45,506 nucleotides of DNA from contig JALCCK010000017.1 of NCBI GenBank assembly GCA_022640795.1, positions 1 to 45,506 of the forward strand. The letters are read 5' to 3'. The notes beneath the pieces were generated by a model. It was given only the letters and a program-made list of their open reading frames with translations, ran no database searches and was not told the DNA's origin. The DNA comes from Treponema sp. (GTDB taxonomy: Bacteria > Spirochaetota > Spirochaetia > Treponematales > Treponemataceae). Positions 23,746 through 30,749 of this stretch are shown one piece after another (the first letter of the stretch is position 1; every line of letters begins with the position of its first letter). Position numbers and translations under genes: made by a program.

Positions 23746-25382
23746 TCTTTTCCTCCCGCCGCTGCATCATAAACAACGTTTCCGTTCATTACGGTAAGTA
23801 TAACGTTCGAATCAAGTATCGCTTCCGGAGGAAGTGAAAATAAATCCTTGTCAATGACCGCTATGTCGGCATATTTACCCGCCTCAAGCGTTCCGATTTT
23901 GTCTTCCATATGAAGCGCATAGGCGCTGCCGTACGTATATGCATGAAGCGACTGCGCAAGAGAAAGTTTTTGAAGGGGCGTGTAATCACCGTACTGCTTG
24001 CCATTTGTGCCTTTCCGGGTTACGGCACTGTATATATTCGGCAGCGGATCATAATCGGCTACCGGATAATCAGTTCCAAGCGCCAGTACCGCACCGGACT
24101 GCAGCAGCGACTGAACAACCCATTCATAGTGACTGCGAACAGCACCGCATCGGTTTATTTTGTCAAATTCGTCAAGCGGCAGATGAAGGGGCTGCATGGA
24201 CGGAACAACACCAAGGTCAGCAAAACGCGGGATATCTTCCGGAGCTATCACTTCTATATGCTCTATGGTATTCCGGATCGTTTCATCATGAACGACTTCC
24301 TGTGCTTTTTCTGAAGCATCAAGCAGCGTCCGTACGGCCCGGTCTCCAATACAATGTACACGGGTACTGAGGCCGAGACGGTTTGCTTCCCGTACCCAGT
24401 CATAAAACATCTGTTCCGGATGCTTTAAAAGCCCCCTGCAGCCGGGTTTGTCAATGTAATCATCAAGCAATGCTGCCGTATATGTGGAAGTAACACCGTC
24501 CGCAAACCCTTTCAACCCGGCAATCCGCAGTACATCCGAATTATATTTTTCTATGTACGGCAGTATATTCTTTACCGTTTCCGCATGGATATCCGTTCCG
24601 GGGTGAAGAAAGACCCGGACGGTCAGTTCATCATTTTCTTCAAATTCTTTCAGAAATCTGAATTCAGTATCGATTTCGTCAGGTTTCTGTTCGCTCATAT
24701 CGGTGAACGTCGTTATACCTTTTGCATTGAGTGATTTCAGAAGATTTTTCTGGAGCCGTTTATCTTCCGCTTCCGGCAGCAGTGTATCGAATTTTCTGCA
24801 AAGTTCTTCACCGTCTTCACGGACCAGTCCGGTCAGCTCTCCATCATCGAATGTATCCACACTGCCGAAAGATGGTTTCCAGTCCTTCGTATAACCGGAT
24901 TCCTTTAAGGCGGCTGAATTGAGCCATTCGGAATGTCCATCGACCGCACGAAGATAAACAGGAACATCAGGAAAATACTTGTCGAGAGACCGTTTTGTGG
25001 GGAAAGCTGCGTCATCCCAGTAGGACGGCAGCCATCCGTGACCAAAATACCGGTCGTAACCGGGGTGTTCAGCAGCAAAATCGACCATCATTTTGACACA
25101 TTCCTCTTCAGAATGCGCCTGGTCGAGCGTGCTGCAAAACCGCTCGCTCGTAAATTTGGCACCAAGAAAAAAATGGGAATGAGCATCTCCGAAACCGGGT
25201 ACAACTAAACTGTTTTTTAAATCGTATACTTTTGTGTTTTTTCCGACATAGTGTGCTATGGTTTCCCGGGAACCGACTGCTACGATCCTTGCACCGGCTA
25301 CCGCAATCCCGCCGGAAACAAGACTATCGTCCAGTGAAGTAAAAATAGCATCACTATAAATAACTATTGTCGCATCATGCAT
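23742..25382 (-). CDS. YtcJ-like metal-dependent amidohydrolase (amidohydrolase family 3)
   Basis: A 546-residue amidohydrolase. Metal-ligand motifs of the YtcJ group are present: HSH in DAHSHFFLG, STRVHCIGDRA, NTIEHIEV and ALGTDYPVADYDP. Family members hydrolyse amides, formamides or related bonds; substrate here unknown. The ATG at 25382 is used; an upstream TTG (25412) would overlap a terminator-like hairpin. The stop overlaps the PII-2 start. It sits between potD2 and the PII-potABC genes, so it is likely to act on something that transporter brings in, such as a conjugated polyamine (inference). Confidence 0.82.
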   Translation of the reverse strand: MHDATIVIYSDAIFTSLDDSLVSGGIAVAGARIVAVGSRETIAHYVGKNTKVYDLKNSLVVPGFGDAHSHFFLGAKFTSERFCSTLDQAHSEEECVKMMVDFAAEHPGYDRYFGHGWLPSYWDDAAFPTKRSLDKYFPDVPVYLRAVDGHSEWLNSAALKESGYTKDWKPSFGSVDTFDDGELTGLVREDGEELCRKFDTLLPEAEDKRLQKNLLKSLNAKGITTFTDMSEQKPDEIDTEFRFLKEFEENDELTVRVFLHPGTDIHAETVKNILPYIEKYNSDVLRIAGLKGFADGVTSTYTAALLDDYIDKPGCRGLLKHPEQMFYDWVREANRLGLSTRVHCIGDRAVRTLLDASEKAQEVVHDETIRNTIEHIEVIAPEDIPRFADLGVVPSMQPLHLPLDEFDKINRCGAVRSHYEWVVQSLLQSGAVLALGTDYPVADYDPLPNIYSAVTRKGTNGKQYGDYTPLQKLSLAQSLHAYTYGSAYALHMEDKIGTLEAGKYADIAVIDKDLFSLPPEAILDSNVILTVMNGNVVYDAAAGGKE

Positions 25383-25407
25383 TTTCTTATCTCTATTTTC
25401 CGTTTTT

Positions 25408-25443
25408 ACCAAAAGAAAACGGCATCAGGAAACTGATGCCGTT
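25408..25443 (-). terminator. Terminator-like hairpin after potD copy 2
   Basis: In the minus-strand transcript AACGGCATCAG pairs perfectly with CTGATGCCGTT (25443-25418, 11 pairs, TTTC loop) followed by TTTTCTTTT. It lies 7 bases after the potD2 stop and before the amidohydrolase. It probably reduces read-through, so that the binding protein is made in excess over the membrane and cytoplasmic parts. Confidence 0.8.
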
Positions 25444-25449
25444 CACCAG

Positions 25450-26523
25450 CTACCCCTTAAGCTTGTTAAAAATATCAACAATCTTCGTCATGTTGTCGCC
25501 CACATCATCCATATACTCAACTGATTTACGTGCGGTTTCCGGCATGTTCTTTATAGGATTATCCAAATAGGACTCATCAAGATACTGCAGAGCGTCGCTG
25601 TTCGGATTGAAGTACGGGAACTGTGTCGATATATAGGCACTGTTTTTTCCGTCAAGAATAAAGTTAATGAGCTTGTATCCGTTTTCTTTGTTTTTTCCAT
25701 GTTTTGAGATGGAAAGTTCATCAAATCCAAAGTAGATCCCTTCTTTCGGATACGCTCCCTTTACAGCAGGATCGGCATCCATCGCGAGTGCAACTTCAGC
25801 TCCGTAGATAAGACCGACAGAGCACTCACCGTTTATCAGCAGCGTCTTCGGAGAGTCACCGTTGAATGCGTGAATATTCGGTTTCAGTTTCTGCAGGAAA
25901 CCGGAAGCTGCACTCAGCGCTTCATCACTCATATCATTGATGCTGTACCCTTCAGCCATTGCAGCCATTCCTACTACGGCCCGGGCATCATCGATAATGA
26001 CGATTGAATCTTTAAAAGCCGGGTTCAGCAGATCCTGATAACTGGAAAGCGGCGTTTTAACGACATCTGAATTCCACGCCAGAGCGCAGTTTGCTCCCAT
26101 ATACGGAATCCCGTATTTTCCATCAGGGTCTGATTTGCTTAAACGGAACTGATCGGGGATATTCTTATAATTCGGAACTTTGCTCAAGTCCAGTTCGTCG
26201 ATAAGATCCTTTTCACGTAAAGCCGGATAATACTGCGTACCGTCCATAATTACATCATAGGTATCTTTTGCAGAAGACATCGTCTTTGCAAGCATTTCGT
26301 CTTCAGAAGAATAGTAGGTAACATTCACTTTGATTCCGGTTTCAGCCTCAAAATCATCGAATGTCTTTTGCGGAACATATTCTGTCCAGCAAATCATATT
26401 TACTTCTTTTGAACCGGTATCCCCTGCAGATGCATCCTTTTGACCGCCTGCCCAAAGCGACATGCCCAGAACAAAAAACAGTCCCGCACCAATAGCCAGT
26501 GCTTTTCTCATTCTTTTCACCAT
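25450..26523 (-). CDS. potD: Polyamine ABC transporter substrate-binding protein, copy 2
   Basis: A 357-residue periplasmic receptor of the PotD/PotF family: MICWTEYVPQ at the mature start, YDVIMDGTQYY, GIPYMGANCALAWN and NFILDGK near the C-terminus. The signal peptide (about residues 1-25) ends near SLWAGGQ and has no lipobox cysteine, so unlike copy 1 it should be soluble in the periplasm. The ATG at 26523 has GGAGG 4 bases upstream; the open frame continues upstream through the promoter, so the longer start is rejected. It is the first gene of the second Pot operon and is separated from the rest by a strong hairpin. Confidence 0.92.
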   Translation of the reverse strand: MVKRMRKALAIGAGLFFVLGMSLWAGGQKDASAGDTGSKEVNMICWTEYVPQKTFDDFEAETGIKVNVTYYSSEDEMLAKTMSSAKDTYDVIMDGTQYYPALREKDLIDELDLSKVPNYKNIPDQFRLSKSDPDGKYGIPYMGANCALAWNSDVVKTPLSSYQDLLNPAFKDSIVIIDDARAVVGMAAMAEGYSINDMSDEALSAASGFLQKLKPNIHAFNGDSPKTLLINGECSVGLIYGAEVALAMDADPAVKGAYPKEGIYFGFDELSISKHGKNKENGYKLINFILDGKNSAYISTQFPYFNPNSDALQYLDESYLDNPIKNMPETARKSVEYMDDVGDNMTKIVDIFNKLKG

Positions 26524-26594
26524 AAGGCCTCCTCGTTTTGAATAAATAAACGGAACAAACAAAATATATGTATATTTATTCAATATGAGAAACG

Positions 26595-26608
26595 ATACCA
26601 TAGCACAA
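26595..26608 (-). promoter_or_regulatory. Extended -10 promoter or operator of potD2 operon
   Basis: The minus strand reads TTGTGCTATGGTAT, identical to 29281-29268 upstream of gabT. TGCTATGGT fits an extended -10 box; no good -35 is seen. It lies 72 bases upstream of the potD2 start codon. Confidence 0.45.
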
Positions 26609-26677
26609 TGCAGAGGTCTATACGTTACAGGCCTAAATTTTCCCTTTTTTCATGTGCTGCGGACACAACAAAATGTA

Positions 26678-26717
26678 TAAAAAAGCCGCGGCCTCTCCGG
26701 GGAAAGTACACGCGGCT
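26678..26717 (-). terminator. Terminator of the gabT-4hbD operon
   Basis: In the minus-strand transcript AGCCGCG (26717-26711) pairs with CGCGGCT (26690-26684), with a 20-base GC-rich loop, then a run of six U. It lies 20 bases after the 4-hydroxybutyrate dehydrogenase stop. Confidence 0.8.
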
Positions 26718-26737
26718 CAAAACGGAAATCAGTACAT

Positions 26738-27850
26738 TTAAAAGACACTTCGGTATATTTCCATTACGGCAGTTTCATCCAACGGCACATACTCATTGGC
26801 AGTGAGCCTGCCCTGCTTAGTAATGGTATTCTCCGTGAAATTCACCAGATCAGATTCAGTAACGCCGTACTCGTGCAACGATTTTTTCTGCAGGATAACA
26901 TCCAGCAGTTCTTCAAGAGATTCATAGACGGTCGCTGTGTCACAATATATAATAGAAGAAATCAGTTCATTAAGCTTTTTTATGGCACCTTCAGGAGCCA
27001 GCTTCTGATATTTTTTGAAAACCGCAGTATAGAGAGTATAATTTGCTTCCCCGTGCGGAACATGATACGAAGCTCCGAATGAATAACTCATCGCATGAAC
27101 CGCACCGGTACCTGCATTTCCAAACGCAATTCCGGCGTAGGTACCGGCTAGTAAAAAGTCGGACAGCAGCGGTATACGTGCATCGGGACCACTATGTTTT
27201 ATCGTCATATAGCCGTTCAGTATTTTCTTTACAGCTTCAATAGAATACAGCTGCGAAAACGGTGTAGCTTTCGGTGAAAGATAGGACTCCGTCGCATGTA
27301 CAAGAGCATCGATTGAACTGGTCGCAAAAAAACGGAACGGAAGCTTTTCCAGTAATTCAGGGATCAGCACCGCGGTATCGGCAAAGAGAGCATCATCTGC
27401 AAGTCCGAGTTTGGTATGACGCGCAGTCAGTTCAAGAATTGAAATATTCGTTACCTCGCTTCCGGTACCGCAGGTCGTCGGTACTATAACAAGCTTTTTT
27501 GTACGTTCGGCATGAATTTTTTTATCAAAAAGATCGGTCACCGGGGAAAACTGTTTCAGTGCAAGCAGTTTGGCAACATCGATGATAGTCCCGCCGCCGA
27601 CTGCAATAACGCGGGAATACGGGACAGATTTTATATCGCTGAATATCTTTTCGACCATCGCATCGGTCGGTTCACCTTTTCCGTAATCGCCGCGGTAAAT
27701 TACGTGTGCTCCATTCAGCAGCCCCGAAAAATACGATTCCGTTGATTTACTCAAAAAAACAAGATCGCCTTTACCGATACCGAACCCGGAACAGAATTTT
27801 TTTACACTGTCGATAGTACAAATCTGCGGCACGATTTTAAACTGTGTCAT
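26738..27850 (-). CDS. 4-hydroxybutyrate dehydrogenase (iron-containing alcohol dehydrogenase family)
   Basis: A 370-residue NAD-dependent group III alcohol dehydrogenase that reduces succinate semialdehyde to 4-hydroxybutyrate. The NAD-binding AVGGGTIIDVAK, PTTCGTGSEVTNIS, SIDALVHATESYLSP and AVHAMSY...HVPHGEAN metal-ligand blocks are present. GEPTDAMVEKI and the ELTARHTKLGLADD stretch resemble the Clostridium kluyveri 4-hydroxybutyrate dehydrogenase far more than general Fe-ADHs. The ATG at 27850 has GGAG 6 bases upstream. It starts 14 bases after gabT, whose product it would use, closing the route from GABA. Direction in the cell (reduction as an electron sink) is inferred. Confidence 0.9.
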   Translation of the reverse strand: MTQFKIVPQICTIDSVKKFCSGFGIGKGDLVFLSKSTESYFSGLLNGAHVIYRGDYGKGEPTDAMVEKIFSDIKSVPYSRVIAVGGGTIIDVAKLLALKQFSPVTDLFDKKIHAERTKKLVIVPTTCGTGSEVTNISILELTARHTKLGLADDALFADTAVLIPELLEKLPFRFFATSSIDALVHATESYLSPKATPFSQLYSIEAVKKILNGYMTIKHSGPDARIPLLSDFLLAGTYAGIAFGNAGTGAVHAMSYSFGASYHVPHGEANYTLYTAVFKKYQKLAPEGAIKKLNELISSIIYCDTATVYESLEELLDVILQKKSLHEYGVTESDLVNFTENTITKQGRLTANEYVPLDETAVMEIYRSVF

Positions 27851-27864
27851 ACAATTCTCCAATT

Positions 27865-29223
27865 CTACTTACTGCAAAAACGGATTGCATCTTCAAAAAT
27901 AGCAAAACCGGCATCAAGCTGTGCATCGGTAATAACCAGCGGAGCCAGGAACCGGACAACATTACCATAGGTCCCCGCATTCTCAATAAGAAGTCCGTGC
28001 TGTGCGCAATACTGAATCATATCTGAAACAAGTTTGGAATCAGGTTCCTTTGTCTTTTTATCCTTTACGAATTCGACACCTATCATTGCACCAAGTCCGC
28101 GCACATCACCGACACATTCAAACTGCTTCTTCCATGATTCAAATCTGGCTTTGCATTTTCTGCCGATTTCATTGGAACGTTCGATCAGATGCTCTGTGTC
28201 TATAACTTCAAGAACCTTAATTCCCGCCGCACAGGCCAGCGCGTTACCGCCGTAGGTTCCTCCGATAACTCCTGCCGGGACGGAATCCATTATTTCATCC
28301 CGCGCTACGACCGCACTCAAGGGCACCCCACCGGCGATTGATTTTGCAGTCGTAAGGATATCCGGTTCACAACCGGCTTCTTTCCAGTATTCCGAAGCAA
28401 AGAGCTTACCGGTACGGCCGAATCCGGATTGTACCTCATCAGCAACCAGCAGAATCCCTTTTTCATCACATATCTTTCTCAACGCTTTCACATATTCGAT
28501 CGGAGCGGGAATAAAACCGCCCTCTCCCTGCAGCGGTTCTATAACGACTGCTGCCACATACGATGCAGGAGACGACTGTTCGAATACGTCGTTAAATTTC
28601 TTTATATAATACGCAAGTGCGGCTGCATCCGACATGCCGTCAGGTTTTCGATACAAATTCGGGAACTCAGCCCGATAGATTCCGTCGGGGAACGGTCCCA
28701 TACCGACTGCATACGCTTTTTTCGACGTCATAGACATGGTGAGCAGCGTGCGACCGTGAAACGCTCCGGTCATAACAATAATATTCGGCCGGTGGGTATA
28801 TGCACGTGCTATTTTGACAGCATTTTCATCTGCCTCTGCACCGCTGTTGGCAAACATTACTTTATTGTGATTCCCCCTGACGGGAACACGGGCGCCAAGT
28901 TTTTCAGCAAGTTCGACATATCCCTCGTGGGTAACAATATTGAACATGCCATGAAAAAAACGCGCCGCCTGATCCTGAACAGCCTTGACAAGTACGGGAT
29001 GAGTATGGCCGACATTCAGAACGCCGACGCCGCCGACCCAGTCAAGGAACAGATTTCCGTCTACATCCTGAATCATTGCACCGGCAGCTCTGTCTATAAC
29101 GCAGGGATATGCGCATCTGATAGCATCCGGAACAACAGCGGAACGACGTTTTATAATCTCTGCCGCTTTCGGTCCCGGCAGAACGTTGGTTTTAATTTGC
29201 GGTAAAGCATCTTTAAGCAGCAT
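27865..29223 (-). CDS. gabT: 4-aminobutyrate aminotransferase
   Basis: A 452-residue class III PLP aminotransferase that converts GABA to succinate semialdehyde. Motifs include the start of the fold FLDWVGGVGVLNVGHTHP, MFANSGAEADENAVKIAR, VVIEPLQGEGGFIP, ADEVQSGFGRTG and the PLP lysine in TTAKSIAGGVPLSAV. Pairing with 4-hydroxybutyrate dehydrogenase 14 bases downstream supports GABA as substrate. The ATG at 29223 has AAGGAG 6 bases upstream; a GTG at 29241 is rejected for lack of such a site. The promoter region is shared with the divergent PucR-type gene. Confidence 0.9.
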   Translation of the reverse strand: MLLKDALPQIKTNVLPGPKAAEIIKRRSAVVPDAIRCAYPCVIDRAAGAMIQDVDGNLFLDWVGGVGVLNVGHTHPVLVKAVQDQAARFFHGMFNIVTHEGYVELAEKLGARVPVRGNHNKVMFANSGAEADENAVKIARAYTHRPNIIVMTGAFHGRTLLTMSMTSKKAYAVGMGPFPDGIYRAEFPNLYRKPDGMSDAAALAYYIKKFNDVFEQSSPASYVAAVVIEPLQGEGGFIPAPIEYVKALRKICDEKGILLVADEVQSGFGRTGKLFASEYWKEAGCEPDILTTAKSIAGGVPLSAVVARDEIMDSVPAGVIGGTYGGNALACAAGIKVLEVIDTEHLIERSNEIGRKCKARFESWKKQFECVGDVRGLGAMIGVEFVKDKKTKEPDSKLVSDMIQYCAQHGLLIENAGTYGNVVRFLAPLVITDAQLDAGFAIFEDAIRFCSK

Positions 29224-29267
29224 AGTTTCTCCTTCTCTCACAACAGTACGACTCTCTTCGTCGGTTT

Positions 29268-29281
29268 ATACCATAGCACAA
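29268..29281 (-). promoter_or_regulatory. Extended -10 promoter or operator of gabT
   Basis: TTGTGCTATGGTAT on the minus strand, 45 bases upstream of the gabT start, matches all 14 bases upstream of potD2. TGCTATGGT fits an extended -10 box. Confidence 0.45.
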
Positions 29282-29373
29282 CAAAAATCCGAGTTCTATC
29301 AACCGCGGGCATAATTTTACCTGATTTTACTGTGCCCATTGCACAATCAGGTCCGGTGAGCCTGACTGCGGAC

Positions 29374-29402
29374 TTGACAAATAAAATTTCTTCTGCTAGG
29401 GT
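29374..29402 (+). promoter_or_regulatory. Sigma-70 promoter ahead of pucR-like gene
   Basis: Consensus -35 TTGACA (29374-29379), 17-base spacer, and -10 TAGGGT (29397-29402) with the extended TGC before it. The start is expected near 29409, only about 11 bases before the terminator hairpin. Confidence 0.6.
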
Positions 29403-29419
29403 TGGTACCAGAGATGACG

Positions 29420-29457
29420 AAGGCGTCGGCTGTATACAAACGGCCGGCGCCTTTTTT
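29420..29457 (+). terminator. Promoter-proximal terminator/attenuator
   Basis: A 14-pair stem (29420-29433 with 29440-29453, two G-U pairs, loop ATACAA) is followed by six U. With the promoter at 29374-29402 it would give a transcript of about 49 bases unless antiterminated. The gene 29520-30698 begins 63 bases later. GACG/CGTC at 29416-29427 could form a competing hairpin. It may instead end a small RNA. Confidence 0.75.
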
Positions 29458-29519
29458 GTTTTCGGATGGTGTTCGGTCATACCCCGTAACATATAACTGC
29501 CGTTCATAAGGATGCGTCC

Positions 29520-30698
29520 ATGCCGCTTACAGTCAAAGCCCTGTATACCAGTACTAAAAATCTCTATCGTCTTTCCTTCGTTGCCGGTAAAAACGGTCTG
29601 GACCACCGGGTCAGCTGGGTTTACTATACGGAAGATGCATCGACGATTGAATTCATCAGGGGTGGAGAACTCACCATTACGACCGGTATGAATATTATGC
29701 GGAATGCAACGAATACCGGCAGTGACATTTCCACGTATACCGTTACATACCTTTCGACGCTTATACAGACACTCAAAAAACTTGACGCAGCAGGGCTTAT
29801 CATAAACACCGGCAGGTACGTAAAGGATATTCCGCAGCAAATACTCGATCTCTGCGACACTCTCGAATTTCCGCTTTTCACCATGCCGTGGGAAATACAC
29901 ATGGTAGACCTCATGGAAGATTTCGGAAATAGAATTGTTACTGAAAAAAAAGAATCGACAACCGTTACACAGAGCTTCTACAATCTTCTGTTCCAGCCGG
30001 AAAAATTCCGGCGGGAAGATCTGCATCAGACAAGGTTCGAAAATTCCGAACGGTTCGGAATAATCACCGCAGAACTTCCGGAAACAGAAACGAACCGGCT
30101 TACCAGATACTTTGATTCTGTTTTCCTTTCAAAACCGGAATTCTCAGGTACCGGATACTGCTGGTTTATGCATGAAAAACAAATTATTTTTGTTGTCGTT
30201 GAAAATCCCGAACAGACAGCGCGGCTTATTTATCAGTCATGCAGCGCAGACCGCTATTTTACTCAAATGAGACTCGGCATCTCAAACACCTGTACGGAAA
30301 TAGAGCTGCTGCCGGATGAATACCGGCACGCACTTCTTGCTCTAAAATTTTCCGACAGGGGACACCCCGTCGTTTCATACCGCGATCTTGGCGTATACCG
30401 GCTGCTGGGCGAAATAACCGATAAAACGGTTCTTCAGAATCTGTACGACGACATACTCGGTAAAGCAAATATGCTCGAAAAAGACAAACGTGATGATTAT
30501 CTCAAGACGCTCCGGTTGTATCTTGAATCAGGATGCAAAGTACAGCAGACAGCAGAAACGAATTCTTTGCATAGAAATACGGTCAATTACAGAATCAGAA
30601 AAATGAGGGATATACTCGGCTGTGATTTTCAGAACGGAAAACAGAATTTCCTGTTATTGATGGCACTCTACATAAAAACACTTATCGAAAAAAAATAG
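29520..30698 (+). CDS. PucR-family transcriptional regulator
   Basis: A 392-residue regulator with an N-terminal PucR purine-catabolism-type sensing domain (about 1-130), a central linker domain, and a C-terminal helix-turn-helix of the PucR/CdaR type (about 325-385; NSLHRNTVNYRIRKMRDILG). Family members activate catabolic genes for purines, GABA, sugars acids and amino acids in response to substrate. AAGGA lies 7 bases before the ATG. It is divergent from gabT-4hbD, so regulation of GABA/polyamine breakdown is the likely job; the effector is unknown. A terminator hairpin in its leader may limit its own synthesis. Confidence 0.85.
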   Translation: MPLTVKALYTSTKNLYRLSFVAGKNGLDHRVSWVYYTEDASTIEFIRGGELTITTGMNIMRNATNTGSDISTYTVTYLSTLIQTLKKLDAAGLIINTGRYVKDIPQQILDLCDTLEFPLFTMPWEIHMVDLMEDFGNRIVTEKKESTTVTQSFYNLLFQPEKFRREDLHQTRFENSERFGIITAELPETETNRLTRYFDSVFLSKPEFSGTGYCWFMHEKQIIFVVVENPEQTARLIYQSCSADRYFTQMRLGISNTCTEIELLPDEYRHALLALKFSDRGHPVVSYRDLGVYRLLGEITDKTVLQNLYDDILGKANMLEKDKRDDYLKTLRLYLESGCKVQQTAETNSLHRNTVNYRIRKMRDILGCDFQNGKQNFLLLMALYIKTLIEKK

Positions 30699-30749
30699 CT
30701 GTCCGACAAATTCTCAACTTTATCGTAATATATTCCGATTTAGTATATA

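Larger units (their letters stand above)
29224..29519. other. Divergent gabT/pucR intergenic region
   Basis: This 296-base gap has no supported gene. From left it holds the gabT promoter element, an interleaved pair of complementary segments (CAGG/CCTG and GTCCG/CGGAC, 29348-29372) that could be an operator or a pseudoknot, a strong plus-strand promoter, and a promoter-proximal terminator hairpin. Confidence 0.6.

Noticed and set aside
28429..29205. 258-codon plus-strand frame opposite gabT
   Set aside because: Cys/Arg/His-rich translation without motifs, fully antisense to a gene with intact catalytic motifs.
29397..29440. CTAGGGTT followed by CCAGAGA resembles part of the guanidine-I (ykkC) riboswitch consensus
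   Set aside because: The helices and the second conserved block are missing, and TAGGGT is well explained as a -10 box.
29464..29510. GATGGTGTTCGG as a fluoride (crcB) riboswitch
   Set aside because: Downstream pseudoknot partners and the second helix are absent.
29238..30026. 262-codon minus-strand frame opposite the PucR-type gene
   Set aside because: Antisense shadow: no motifs, and the plus frame has complete PucR domains.
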